Below, in pieces: positions 40,301-52,361 of a DNA stretch of 64,000 nt. Positions within the stretch are counted from its first letter, which is position 1. Every line of letters starts with the position of its first letter. Under the pieces are notes generated by a model. The model saw nothing but the letters and a program-made list of their open reading frames with translations, was not told the DNA's origin and ran no database searches. Position numbers and translations under genes: made by a program. The stretch lies in contig NC_053041.3 of assembly GCF_002575655.3 (NCBI RefSeq), forward strand, positions 374,897,054 to 374,961,053, in the 5' to 3' direction. This stretch comes from Aegilops tauschii subsp. strangulata. Lineage: Eukaryota; Streptophyta; Magnoliopsida; Poales; Poaceae.

Positions 40301-42640
40301 GTTTCAAGACTTTAAAGGGTGTAGTGTCAGCAGATGGAGACGGGGAACGTAGCTCTGGAGTTGATGATCTCGCTCGTCGTGAACCACCATCCCACGTGCT
40401 TGCTTTAACTTCACGGCGTCATATGTGGTTGCATGTTGCATATGGTGTCTAGCTTGTATTCGAAAGGCCAAAGTCGGTCTTTATCAAGATAAGGAAAGAT
40501 ATTTTTTACATGAACCACCATCCCGGGAGCACCACAAGACAAATAGCTAGTCAGGGTGGTGAAGCAGCCCGCCTCCCACCAGGCTCTCAGGTCCTAGATG
40601 ATCATGCTCACCACTCCACCCGTATGTCTAGCTTGTATTGCTTCCAATTTGGTTAAATTGCATCTGCTTAGCTTACGCACTATACCTTTGAATATGACAT
40701 GCCTTCCTGTATTTGGTACATACTAGTACATCTGTCTATTAACCATGTTCTTACATCAAACTAATGTTCTTGTGTATCCCTCATCAATCACTTATGATGA
40801 GGCAGTCAGGCGAGTGGACTACTGTGATAAAAGATCCTCATTTAAAGAATGCGGCGTCAGCCTCCGCACATGATTCTCAAGAAACAGCAAGGCTAGATGA
40901 AGATAGTGAATGTAGCTCTATAATTGATTACCGCATTTCCCCTACACTAGCATGGCAGGTGCTTGCTCTAACTTGGCAGCGTGATATGTGGTTGCATGTT
41001 GCATATGGTGTCTATATTGTAATTCTTCCAATCTGGTTAAATTGCATGTGCTATTCTGCTTAGTTTATACATTATACCTATTAATGTGACATGCCTTCCT
41101 GTTTTTAGTACATAGTACATCTGTCTATTAAGCATGTCCTTACATAAAACTATTTTTTTTGTATCCTGGATAAATCAATATGACACACCTTTAGTATATG
41201 CAGTGTGATATTAGTTGCATCTTTCATATGATTTATAGCATGTGCTGCTTCTAATTTGTTGAAATGCCATTTATGATGGGACGCTTTTAACTTGGCAGAG
41301 TCATATTGGTTGCATCTTTCATGTGGTGTCTAGCTTGCATTGGTTCTTATTTGTTGAAATGGTTTCTGCTTAGTTTACACAAACAATTGTGAATATGCCA
41401 TGCCGTCATGTTTTCCGTATTATTCCATCCTGGAATCATGTGTTTGCCTTACATCAAAGTAGTGATTGTCACTATCATGCACGAATGAGTTCTGAAGAGT
41501 GAATTTTATTGATTTTTCTTGTCGGTTTTACTTGAGAATTCAAAATCAGTAAAGCGGAAGGAAGTTAGGAAGGCAGCGGATGAAGGTGCTCCTTCCAAAC
41601 GGAGGGCCTCTACAGATTCTACTCCTCCACCCCCAAGATGATTTCCAAGACAACACATGCATAGACACTCAACGTAGCTGTGTTGGTGATGAGCACGTCT
41701 CCCCTAGTGCACCATCATAGGTGCTTCCTCTAACTTGGCACTGTTATATGTGGTTGCATGTTATGTATAATGTCTAGCTTGTATTGCTTCTAGTTTTGTT
41801 GAATTTCATCTGCTTACTTTACACATTATACTCCCGCTGTTCCAAAATAGATGACTCAACTTTGTACTAACTTTAGTACAAAGTTAGTGCAAAGTTGGGT
41901 CATCTATTTTGGAACGGAGGGAGTACTGTGACTAAGACACGTGTTCCTGTTTCTAGAACATACACTATCTGTCTATCACACCAAGTTCTTACATCAAAGT
42001 ACTACTGTTGTGTAACCTGTAACAATCACTTATCATAAGACACGTTTGACTTGGGAGTGTGATATAGGTTACATCTCGCATTCTTTTCTAGCTTGTACTA
42101 CTTCTAATTTGTTGAAATGGCACTTATGACGAGACAATTTTAACTTGGTAGAGTGATATTCGTTGCATCTTCCATATGGTGTCTAGCTTTCATTGCTTCT
42201 AATTTGTTGAAATGCCTTCTCCATAGTTTACACATCATAAGCTGCGAATATGCAATGCTATGGATATGCAATGGCACTAATGACGAGAGACCTTTAACTT
42301 GGTAGTGTGATGTTGTTTGCATCTTGCATATGATTTATTTCTTGTACTGCTTCACATTTGTTTAAACAGCATTTATGATGAGACACTGTTAACTTGGCAG
42401 AGCGATATTTGTAGCATCTTTCATATGGTGTCTACCTTCCATTGCATTGCTTCTAATTTAGTGAAATGTCTTCTGCTTAGTTTACACATCATAGTTCTGG
42501 TTATCTCATGTCGTCCTGTTTTTCGTACATATTACATCCTCCTATCATGTGGTTGTCTAACAACAAAGTTCAGTTCGTCTGTATCACACATCAATTTCTT
42601 TTGAAGAACTAAATTGTTATTCGTTTTTCTTGTCAGCTTG
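40300..42640 (+). repeat. C2 intronic tandem repeats with small exon candidates
   Basis: Segments CTCTAACTTGGCAG, GTGGTTGCATGTTGCATATG, TCTAGCTTGTATTGCTTC and CATGCCTTCCTGTTTTT recur near 40400, 40970, 41290, 41730, 42060, 42150, 42300 and 42390. Three are preceded by short coding-like blocks ending at a GTGCTTGCTC- or GTGCTTCCTC-like donor. The clearest is 40804-40958 (GEWTTVIKDPHLKNAAS, ECSSIIDYRISPTLAWQ). This suggests exon-intron units multiplied in tandem. Confidence 0.5.
41829..41925. mobile_element. Stowaway MITE (Thalos-like), 93 bp
   Basis: The body, 41831-41923, begins CTCCCGCTGTTCCAAAATAG and ends CTATTTTGGAACGGAGGGAG, nearly one perfect hairpin centred on CTTTAGTACAAAG. TA target duplication on both sides (41829-41830, 41924-41925). 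Confidence 0.93.
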
Positions 42641-42647
42641 ACTTAAC

Positions 42648-44748
42648 ATGGGACAGAGAAAGAGGAAGCAACACAGAACCAGAGGGAGAGGAAAGCGGAA
42701 GAACCCTGCAGATTCTGCTGGTACTGATGGTGCAATAGAAGGTCAAAGTCCAGCGAAAAATTGTACCGGCAGGGTATCCCGTGCTACACGAGCTGCAGAA
42801 CAAGACAAACAGCAACAAATAGCTGCCACCAAACAAGCAGAGACAACTCTAGTTGTTGCAACACCTTCCACAGTACCACCAGCTGCACGATTTACTCATT
42901 GGTCAACTCAGCTAGCAGCACGTTCCCAAGCTCCCTTGCCACCTGACACTACTTTCGAAGCACTCTTGACACAAGATGAGTTGGCAAGATCAGATGAAAT
43001 TTGTGAGCTTCAACATCAAGAAGGTAGTTGCTGGAGTCAAGTTACAGTTGCATGCTTCTTTATATGTAGTCTCACAGTTTGATGTACACTAACACTTCCT
43101 ATTTTCGTTGTTGGACTAGCACCTAGGCGCAAGAGGAAACAAACATCAGGGATAATGCTCGATAGGTTAACTAAATCTAGAGGAGGAAGAATGGAGATCT
43201 GTTTTCAGGCAGGTTTAAAAAGGCCACGTGATGCTACAGAGTCAGCCAAGTTAGTATCAGAGGGAGCGGTTGCCGTTAGGTGTCATGTATGTATCCTCCC
43301 AACATGGATTCAGTACAGGAATGACAAAGACGAAACCCAGTTCAACACCTTCCTCGACCATTTATCTATAAGTATGGTTATGTATGGAAACTAGTAATAT
43401 CGTCTTGCTTTGTATAATACTTTCTAGGTTGCTGATAATGGGACTCCCATAATTTTCAACAGATGAGGTTCAAGTTGGATAGCCAAGATGATGCAACCAG
43501 ACAAGCTTTCACCCATGTTTTCAAGTCTGCTCTGCGACAGTATCGGTATAACTTGAGGAAAACTCACTTTGAAGGCAAGGCTAATAGTGAACTTGCCCAA
43601 ACATCTCCAGTGGAAAATATATCGGATGAAGACTGGAGAGGCCTCGTTAAACACTGGTCTGATCCGAAGTATCAGGCACATAATATATATGTGATCAGAT
43701 CACATGTTGAAGTCCTATTTACGCATGTGCAACACAAATCTATCTTCTTGTAGGTGAACTGTTTAAAGAACAAGGCCAACCATACGAAAGTGAAATTCCA
43801 ACACACGACAGGATCTCGTAGCTATATTGCACACTGCGAGGCTCTTGTAATTAGCTGCTATTTCACTCTTTTCGCTGTACCATATTATCGGATCTATATT
43901 GACTTGTTCCAAATGCAGAGGAAAGCCCGCAAGGACCAAAAAGTACCTGAACCAAATGTTGTGGAAATCTTCAAGGACTGTCACAGCAGCAAGATAAAGG
44001 GCATGACTACACAGTCAAAGCCGCGGTTGTAAGTCCTTAATCCTCATGCCTTTTAACTACTACTTACTCTGAGTTGTGCCTTGAACTGCATGGTTTGCAG
44101 CCAATGTCTATTACTCTTTTCAATTTTATACACAATTGTCTTAGCGTATCATTGCACCTTACAAGGTTTAAAAGAGAGGAGTAATGTCCCTTTGATCTTG
44201 ACCTGTAATCTAGTTCCGTGCTGGACTTGCCCACACAACGTTACAATTGCCTGCTTGTCTGTTCTCATTTGTTTTGTGATATGAATGATGTCATACTATG
44301 CTTACCGTATTATAAACTTTGTCTCTTTATCCTTAGATGTCAATACAATGTGAAGAAATAGACAATACATTAGCCATGGTACATGGTCATATGTTTGGAA
44401 CATGGTTTTATTATGTACTTTGCAGTAAAATACAACTAATATTTTACATGGGTTCACCAGAATAAGTTCTGTATATAGACCAAAGCTATTTTGTTTGGTT
44501 TTGCTGCCTCCTTAATATCTTATGTTCTGGTACTACTAATGTAAAAACTCAACTTTTCAGGAAGCTATGGAAAAAATGGTGGAACCGCCACCTTCTGAAG
44601 GTGGCGAGGCAACTATAACTGCAATGTCAGCTCTTGCTGCAGTGGGTCAGTACCTGTCCACTAACAGTGCCAAAAGCACGTTCCTGTGTAATACTGGGTT
44701 GGTTGTCAAGGCAATCTTGTCCAAACTGCCTCATGATCAAGATATGTA
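42648..44748 (+). pseudogene. C2 TnpA-like protein (Transposase_24, Ptta/En/Spm)
   Basis: Accessory transposase that in En/Spm systems binds subterminal repeats. Exons by eye: 42648-43023 (basic start MGQRKRKQHRTRGRGKRK, then Thr/Ala-rich, ending ELQHQEG); 43120 to about 43370 (RRKRKQTSGIMLDRLTKSRG, TWIQYRNDKDE); 43464 to about 43675 (RFKLDSQDDATRQAF, YRYNLRKTHFEG, ISDEDWRGLVKHWSDPKYQ); 43753-43848 (NKANHTKVKFQHTTGSRSY); 43919 to about 44030 (RKARKDQKVPEPN, EIFKDCHSSK); and 44562-44748 (EKMVEPPPSEGG). The exon after KYQ seems to use GC (CAGGCAC) as donor. Lesions: 1-bp deletion near 44012 and TAA after DQDM (44746-44748) where the second copy reads on. The order EDW...W...P...NK..H..GSRS fits PF03004. 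Confidence 0.7.
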
Positions 44749-45286
44749 AGCTCAAAACGATGTTATATCTGCGCTCTAGACACAAGTCCGTTCCTTATGA
44801 GAGACCCTTTGTGAAACAAGGATAGACATTGTTCGATGTCGTCAAGATATGCATGGTTTTGAAACCAGACTATCAGACATTTGCTATGTTGTTCAGGAGC
44901 CTAGGAGAAATGAAGGCGAAGGTTATGGTGCTCCATCGGACAATACGACATGAAAACGTAACAGTCTGGTCAAATGAACTGAGCTTCTAAACTTTTGGTG
45001 GTGCATTTATCTGCCAGACTGTTAACTTTTATGCCAACCTTCCTTTTGTTTTATAGTTGTAATATGTTATGTTGCGATATAAAAATTGTTCTTAACGTCC
45101 AGCCACTGGCTGAAGAAAACAGCAAGCCATTTTTGTATAGTGTAGGGTGTTCCCTATATTTGCACTGGTGGCGATCTTTGATGCCCAGTGGATGTAATCT
45201 GTGCAATCGCCTTAATAGCCTAGCGTTAGTTTCGGGCTTATTTATTTCCTAGTCTTCTTTTTCCCTGGTTTGCTAGTGGCCACAAC

Positions 45287-45955
45287 AACCATGGGCCATA
45301 TACGGACCGTGGTAGCCTTGACCCGGCTACGGGCCGTAAGAGCCATGGGCCTCCTACGGGCCGTCTTTAAATGGGCCTCCAACACGACCGTAGAATCGGT
45401 GGGCCTTGGGCCGTCGGATAAATGGGTCTTCATAGGCCGTAAACGGGCGTAATTGGTATTTGCCAGCACGGTAACGGGCCGTTAACAGGCCGGAGGACAG
45501 CAAAGGCTTAATCCTGTCACAGGCATAAGGGGTAGTTAATGGGCCAGAATATAGGACATGCTGGAAACAGTGCAATGGGTTAATAGGCTAGAAACGGGCC
45601 GACTATTGCCACGGGTCGAATTTGGCCCATTAGGGGAACATACCAGTAACAGGCCGGAAGTAATCGAGGGCCGGAAAAGGAGCCTAAGAATGTATGGGCC
45701 GTCAGTAGGCCAAAAGCTAACATGGGCTGGAAACGACCCATGTGAATCATGGGCCATTAACGGGTACAAAGAAATTTACTGTTCATTACGGGCTAGAGTC
45801 ACCGTGGGCCTCTAAACGGCCTAAAGATACGAAGGCCTCATATGGGTTGAAAGACGTCGTGGGCCATACATGGGCCAAAAGTGAAACGGGCTGGTGTTAT
45901 ATTCAATGGCCCACATGACGTTGTTGGGCTGATTTCGGGCAGGCCCTGACGGGTC
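45287..45955. repeat. C2 GGGCC-rich array, copy 1
   Basis: Dense, irregular GGGCC(G/T), GGCCGTAA, CCATGGGCC and TGGGCCTC motifs every 20-40 bp. In CACTA elements such subterminal arrays are bound by the TnpA protein. The array sits between gene 3' end and terminus, as expected. Confidence 0.6.
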
Positions 45956-45960
45956 GTGAG

Positions 45961-47136
45961 CCATACGAAAGTGAAATTCCAACACACGACAGGATCTCGT
46001 AGCTATATTGCACACTGCGAGGCTCTTGTAATTAGCTGCTATTTCACTCTTTTTGCTGTACCATATTATCGGATCTATATTGACTTGTTCCAAATGCAGA
46101 GGAAAGCCCGCAAGGACCAAAAAGTACCTGAACCAAATGCTGTGGAAATCTTCAAGGACTGTCACACCAGCAAGACGAAGGGCATGACTACACCAGTCAA
46201 AGCCGCTGTTGTAAGTCCTTAATCCTCATGCCTTTTAACTACTACTTACTCTGACTTGTGCCTTGAACTGCATGGTTTGCAGCCAATGTCTATTACTCTT
46301 TTCAATTTTATGCACAATTGTCTTAGCATATCATTGCATCTTACAAGGTTTAAAAGAGAGGAGTGATGTTCCTTTGATCATGACCTATAATCTAGTTCTG
46401 TGCTGGACTTGCCCACACAACGTTACAATTGCCTGTTTGTCTGTTCTCAGTTGTTTTGTGATATGAATGATGTCATACTATGCTTACCGTATTATAAACT
46501 TTGTCTCTTTATCCTTAGCGGTCAATACAATGTGAAGAAATAGACAATACATTAGCCATGGTACATGGTCATATGTTTGGAACCTGGTTTTATTATGTAC
46601 TTTGCAGTAAAATACAATTAATATTTTACATGGGTTCACCAGAATAAGTTCTGTATATAGACCAAAGCTATTTTGTTTGGTTTTGCTGCCTCCTTAATAT
46701 CTTCTGTTCTGGTACTACTAATGTAAAAACTCAACTTTTCAGCAAGCTATGAAAAAAATGGTGGAACCGCCACCTTCTAAAGGTGGCGAGGCAACTATAA
46801 CCGCAAATGTCAGCTCTTGCTGCAGTGGGTCAGTACATGTCCACTAGCAGTGCCAAAAGCACGTTCCTGCGTAATACTGGGTTGGTTGTTAAGGTAATCT
46901 AGTCCAAACTACCTCATGATCAAGATATGCAAGCTCAAAACATTGCTATATCTGTGCTCCAGACACAAGTCCGTTCCCTAACAGAGACCCTTTGTGAAAC
47001 AAGGACAGACATTGTTCGATGTCGTCAAGATATGCATGGTTTTGAAACTAGACTATCAGACATTTGCTATGTTGTTCAGGAGCCTAGGAGAAATGAAGGC
47101 GAAGGTTATGGTGCTCCATCGGACAATACAACATGA
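45961..47136 (+). pseudogene. duplicated 3' exons of the C2 TnpA-like gene
   Basis: Second copy of the exons from KVKFQHTTGSRSY onward. It keeps the CACC where copy 1 lost a base (TTPVKAA). It gains one A near 46806 (GCAAATGTCAG against GCAATGTCAG) and lacks the upstream exons. Its last exon is open through AQNIAISVLQTQVRSLTETL and ends ...GYGAPSDNTT then stop at 47136. In copy 1 the corresponding Gln codon is TAA. Confidence 0.65.
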
Positions 47137-47462
47137 AAACATAAGAGTCAGGTCAAATGAACTGAGCCTCTGAACTTCTGGTGGTGCATTTATCTGCCAG
47201 ACTGTTAACTTTTATGCCAACCTTCCTTTTGTTTTATAGTTGTAATTTGTTTCGTTGCGATACAAAATTTGTTCTTAACATGCAGCCATCGTCTAAAGAA
47301 AACAACAAGCCATTTTTGTATAGTGTAGGCTGTTCCCTATATTTGCACTGGTGGCGATCTTTGATGCCCAGTGGATTTAATCTGTGCAATCGCCTTAATA
47401 GCCTAGCGTTAGTTTCAGGCTTATTTATTTCCTAGTCTTCTTTTTCCCTGGTTTGCTAGTGG

Positions 47463-48290
47463 CCACAACAACCATGGGCCATATACGGACCGTGGTAACC
47501 TTGACCCTCGTACGGGTCGTAGGATCCATGGGCCTCCTACAGGCCATCTTTAAATGGGCCTCCAACACGGCCGTAGAATCGGTGGGCCTCGGGCCGTCGG
47601 ATAAATGGGTCTACATGGGCCGTAAACGGGGGTAATTGGTATCGGCCCAGCACGGTAACGGGCCGTTAACAAGCCGGAGGTCAGCAAAGGCTTAATTCTA
47701 ACAGGCATAATGGGTCGTTAATGAGCCAGAATATAGGACGGGCTGGAAATGGCGCAACGGGTAACAGGCCAGAAATGGGCTGACTCTTGCCATGGGCTGA
47801 ATTTGGCCAATTAGGGGAAGAGGCCTGTAACAGGCCGGAAGTAATCGAGGGCCAGAAAGGAGCCGAAGAACGTATGGGCCGTCAGTAGGCCGAAAGCTAA
47901 CACGGTGTGGAAACAGCCCTGTGAATCATGGGCCGTTAACGGGTACAAAGAAATTTACTGTTCATTATGGGCTAGAATCACCGTGGGCCTCTAAAGGGCC
48001 TAAAGATATGAAGGACTCATATGGGCCGAAAGACGTCATGGGCCATACATGGTCGAAAGTGAAACGGGCTGGTGTTATATTCGACGGCCCACATGACGTT
48101 GTTGGGCCGATTTCGGGTAGGCCCTAACGGGCCGTGAGTTACCGGGCCGTAAAATGGGCTATTTGCAAAGAGACCGTCAACAGGCTTTTCATGTGCCAGC
48201 CCGCTAACTTTTGACCAAGTCAAACGGGCCGGCCTTTGTAACCTAAATGGGTCGATGGTGGGCCATCGCACGTGTCGACAAATCATAGGC
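47463..48290. repeat. C2 GGGCC-rich array, copy 2
   Basis: Same motifs as at 45287-45955, extended to the right by unique sequence (ACCGGGCCGTAA, AACGGGCCGGCC) past the duplication boundary at 48138. Confidence 0.6.
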
Positions 48291-48439
48291 GCCCATCTGA
48301 CCCACTGACGAGCGGACACATGTTTCCTCCGGCCAATCAGAATTTTACACATGGAAATTTCCCATTGGTCCGGGCTGTTAACGGGTTATCGGATCCAAAA
48401 GCGGACCAGATAGCTTAACGGCAACCCGTTACGGTGGAT

Positions 48440-48672
48440 GCCACGTGTCGGTCACCCTTGACGAAAGCACTTCTGTGACGCGTGATTTATCGTCATGGAA
48501 GTGGACACTTCCGTGATGATAATTTTGGTAATGTCATGGAACACTTCTACGACAGCACAGGTATGACTATCTTGATTCTGTCATAAAATTGTCATGGATG
48601 TACATCCATGACAGAAAACGTGACCTATTGTCACAAACATGTATCATCATGGAAGTGTATTTTTTTATAGTG
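48440..48672 (+). repeat. C2 right terminal region
   Basis: Alternating TCATGGA, TCCATGA, CTGTCAT, GTGAC and CACTTC(T/C) motifs in both directions, ending AAGTGTATTTTTTTATAGTG at 48672. A sharply structured terminus of the CACTA Caspar type. The flanking trinucleotide is AAA. Confidence 0.75.
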
Positions 48673-48875
48673 AAAGGAGATGTGAGATTAGATGATTTAG
48701 GGATTAATGACGTGCCCCCTCCCTTCTTATAAAGGCTAAGCTTATAGGTAATCACGAGATCAAAGATAAAAGTTAGTTAGAAAGAAATCAGAACAAAATC
48801 AGGAAAGAATCTCGAAGACAGACCAAAGGACGACCTTCCATACGGGCGCTCACGCTCGTATGGCCGGTCGTTTGG
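48673..48875. other. spacer with near-palindrome
   Basis: 203 bp between C2 and R5. CTTATAAAGGC near 48726 resembles a TATA box. GACC..CCATACGGGCG and CGCTCGTATGG..GGTC (48831-48867) form an imperfect hairpin with 4-base loop. Possibly an LTR remnant; not identified. Confidence 0.4.
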
Positions 48876-50372
48876 TGATGACCACAAGTATAGGGGATCA
48901 ATAATAGTCCTTTCGATAAGTAAGAGTGTCGAGCCCAACGAGGAGCAGAACGAAATGACAAGCGGTGTTCAGCAAGGTAATTTCTGCAAGCACTGAAATT
49001 GTCGGTAACAAGTAGTTTGATAGTAAGATAATTTGTAATGAGCAAGTAAAGGTAATGGTAAATAAAGTGCAACAAGGTAGCCCAATCCTTTTTGTAGCAA
49101 AGGACAGGCTGGAACGGTCTCTTATAATAAGCAAAGCGTTCTTGAGGGCACACGTGAATTTCATCTAGTCACTTTCATCATGTTGGTTTGATTCACGTTC
49201 AGTACTTTTATAATTTGATATGTGGGTGGACTTGTGCTTGGGTGTTGTTCTTACTTGAACAAGCCTCCCACTTATGATTAACCCCCTCGCAAGCATCCGC
49301 AACTATGAGAAATGTATTAAGATAAAATCTAACCATATCATTAAATTATGAATCCAAATCATCCCCACACGAAATAGCGTATAAACCAGAGTTTAAGCTT
49401 TTGTCACTCTAGCAGCCCATCATCTAATAACTACTCCACAATGCATTCCCTTAGGCCCAAAGATGGTGAAGTGTCATGTAGTCGACGTTCACATAACACC
49501 ACTAAGGGAATCACAACATAGATATCATCAAAATGTCAAACGAATACCAAATTCACATGATTACTTGCAACATGACTTCTCCCGTGGCCTCAAGAACAAA
49601 GTTAACTACTCACAAATAATATTCATGCTCAAGATCAGAGGGGTATTAAATAGCATAATGGATCTGAACATATAATCTTCCACCAAATAAACCATATAGC
49701 ATCAACTACAAGAGGTAATCAACACTACTAGTCACCCACAGGTACCAATCTGAGGTTCTGGTACAAAGATTGCACACAAGGGATGAACTAGGGTTCTGAG
49801 ATGAGATGGTGCTGTTGAAGATGTTGATGAAGATTGGCCTCCCAAAGATGATAGGGTTGTTGGTGATGATCATGGATTCGATTTCCCCCTTCGAGAGGGA
49901 AGTTCCCTCGGCGGATTCGCTCCGCTGGAGGGCAAAAGTGCTGCTGCCCAAGTTCTGCCTCGAGAAGGCGATGCTCCGTCCCAAAAGTCCTCTCTTTATT
50001 TTTTCTAGGTCAAAAGACCTTATATACACAAGATGGGCATCGGAGGTGGGCCCGGGTGCCCACCACCCACAAGGGCGCGCCCTAGTGTCTTGTGGGAACC
50101 TGGCAGCCCCCCTCTGGTAGCTCTTTTCTCCAGTATTTTTTATTTATTCCAAAATAATTCTCGGTAAAATTTCAGCTCATTTGGAGATGTGCAGAATAGG
50201 TAACTCTGACGTAGATTTCTTAGGTCCATAATTCTAGCTGCCGGCATTCTCCCTCTTTGTTAAACTTGCATATTATGAGAGAAAAGGCATTATAATTACT
50301 ACATTAAGTATTATAAAGCATAAAAACATTGTAAATAACAGTATGAAAACATGATGCAAAATGGACGTATCA
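48876..50372 (-). repeat. R5 3' LTR (family Z), 1497 bp
   Basis: In sense it starts TGATACGTCCATTTTGCATC and ends with TACTTGTGGTCATCA, a mutated form of the TTGTGGGTTATCA end shared by X and Y LTRs. GGGCGCGCC at 50073-50081. The U5 resembles family X, the U3 neither X nor Y. Confidence 0.75.
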
Positions 50373-50384
50373 ACTCCCCCAAGC
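50373..50384 (-). promoter_or_regulatory. R5 3' polypurine tract
   Basis: In sense GCTTGGGGGAGT, abutting the LTR start. Confidence 0.7.
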
Positions 50385-51882
50385 CTAGACCTCGCTTGTC
50401 CTCAAGCAAAAGCCGATATCAAAAATCATGTCCACATGTCTAGAGAGAGAGAGATGTGTCGATAAAAACAAAATACGGACATAGTAGCATCATGCATATT
50501 CTTACAATAGCAACAAACTTTATCATATAGCTTCTCATGAATAAGTAATAATTCATGGCAACATCGAAGTAGAAAGCATAAACTTTATTGAAGACTAACA
50601 AACTATGTTCTCAGTCAACAACTATGTTCTCAGTCAACTTTGCAATTACAATTCATCATATTTCCAAGAAGGGTCTCGTATCGGAGTCTTTTGTCAAGTC
50701 CACATACTCAACCATCATTTAATCTTCTATGATTGCTAACACTCACAACATATATATGAGCAAAAAATTTCAACCGGACACATAGAAAGATAGGGGCTTA
50801 TAATTTTGCCTCCGAACTTATTCACCTCAAGGGTGATGTCAACAATAATAACTCATGCTCACTCATATCCAAATGGGTAAATGTGCCTAGATCTTTCCTC
50901 ACCACATGATGCTAGCCAAAGATAAAAATATAAATGAATAGAGGAAAGTACTTTGATTCTTGCATAAAAGTAAAAGATAGGCCCTTCGCAGAGGGAAGTA
51001 GAGGTTGTCATGCGCTTTTTGATTTTCTATGCACAATCTCTTAATTTAAAAGAACGTCACGTTGTATTGCCCCTTATGATAGCAACCTTTATTATGCAGT
51101 CCATCATATTTATTACTTTGCCATCATAATTTTGTACAACACTTATTTTCCCTTACACTAAATGATCAAACACATTTAGGAGCAATTTTTATTGCCTTTT
51201 TGCACTGATGACAACTTACTTGAAGGATCTTGCTCAATCCATAGGTAGGTATGGTGGACTCTCAAAACATTGATTTGGGTTAAGGGTTTTGGATGCACAA
51301 GTAGTATCTATACTTAATGCGGATTTTTGGCTAGCAAAGATATTGGGCAAGAACCACATGTTGAAGGATCTATGACAATATAACTTCTATGTGAATATGA
51401 ACAAACATAAATAATTATGTTGTCTTCCTTGTCCAACGTCAACAATTTTGGCATAAGATATTTTAATGGGTGCTCACAATCATAAAGATGTCCAAGATAG
51501 TGTATTTGCATGTGAATCTTCTCTTGCCATATTAATTCTTTCATGAATTGCATCATTGACCAATGCTATGTTTGTTAACTTCCTATAAATTTTACCACTT
51601 ATACTTTCCTTATGTGATGTCATTACTTACCATAAGATTAGCATATGATATTTTTCATTATTTTCTTTTATTTTAATTGAAACAGAAAAGTAAAGAAGCA
51701 AAAACTCAAACTAAACTTTATTATATAACTCTCACTCGATTACATAGATAGATAGATCACAAAACTAGCACTCAAAAATAGATCATACTAAATTTTTATT
51801 CAACTAAATTACGAAATAGCTATGGATCGAACTAAGATAGGTAAAGGTAAATAAAAGTGATGGTGATACGATACCGGGGCAT
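50385..51882 (-). other. R5 non-coding tail
   Basis: AT-rich, no credible ORF; 1.5 kb between the internal and terminal polypurine tracts. Ends of the block resemble the R3/R7 tails in plan (CCTATGGATTGAGCAAG, CTTCCCTCTGCGAAGGGCC) more than in full sequence. Confidence 0.55.
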
Positions 51883-51895
51883 CTCCCCCAAGCTT
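51883..51895 (-). promoter_or_regulatory. R5 internal polypurine-like tract
   Basis: AAGCTTGGGGGAG in sense, about 35 bp after the ORF stop; identical to the R3 13-mer. Confidence 0.5.
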
Positions 51896-51930
51896 GGCAC
51901 AAGCCAAGGGGAATGCCCATACCTGTGTAC

Positions 51931-52361
51931 TCAAGTCTCCTTTGGTGATGGTGGTGGTGATGAGGTAGATGCAAACTTTTCCTCCGGCTTCCATGGCAGT
52001 GGCTCACCATCATAAGAGGAAGCACGAGTCTCCTGGGTCCTGCAACTGGCAGCTAAACTCATACCTTTAAATCTTGCCTCATACTCAAAAACTTGTTTTT
52101 GAAGATCATAGATTTGGCTTTGCAGAAAATCGATTTGCTCATTGAAGGTGAAGACGATGTCCTTCATAGACCGGCCATCCACGTTGTGATCACAGGTGAA
52201 TTCCGTGATCATGAGGTGATTGGCACTGAGTCCATGCGCCACCATCCCTTGGCACTTGAAGATCTCCTACTCCACCACCTCGAGCCTGGCCTCCACGGTT
52301 CCCATCTTCTTGGGCCCTTGAACATCCCGGATGTGGAGCACCCCCTCACGCATCTCAATAG
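51931..52361 (-). pseudogene. R5 ORF, C-terminal part
   Basis: Last part of an element ORF, cut by R6 at 52361. Reading leftward: EMREGVLHIRDVQGPKKMG, EARLEVVE, a TAG near 52265, then MVAHGLSANHLMITEFTCDH and a heptad-rich region (NEQIDFLQSQIYDLQKQVFE), likely coiled coil. It ends with a Ser/Pro tail (SSPPPSPKET). Not a known enzyme; the position equals the ORF before the tail in R3 and R7. Confidence 0.5.

Larger units (their letters stand above)
43780..48138 (+). repeat. 2.18-kb tandem segmental duplication in C2
   Basis: Copy 1 43780-45960 (2181 bp), copy 2 45961-48138 (2178 bp), head to tail, both starting CCATACGAAAGTGAAATTCC and ending near GGGCCGTGAG. The unit holds the last exons, the 3' UTR and the GGGCC array. 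By eye the copies differ at roughly 4-6% of sites. Confidence 0.93.
38500..48672 (+). mobile_element. C2: CACTA element with TnpA-like gene
   Basis: The right terminus at 48672 ends TTTTTTTATAGTG; read from outside it is CACTATAAAAAAATACACTT, matching Caspar-type CACTA ends. Inside are repeated TCATGGA/TCCATGA and GTGAC motifs, GGGCC-rich arrays, a Transposase_24-like gene and repeat-bearing introns. The left end is not defined; 38.5 kb is where promoter-like CT-rich DNA begins. Confidence 0.65.
48876..52361 (-). mobile_element. R5: Athila-like element, 3' part
   Basis: Minus orientation: 3' LTR (48876-50372), polypurine tract, non-coding tail and the end of an ORF. It is interrupted at 52361 by R6. 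Its 5' part would lie beyond the window, right of R6 and R7. Confidence 0.7.

Noticed and set aside
45242..45815. ORFs across the GGGCC array
   Set aside because: Arise from the repeated motif; both strands open, translations are repeats of the motif.
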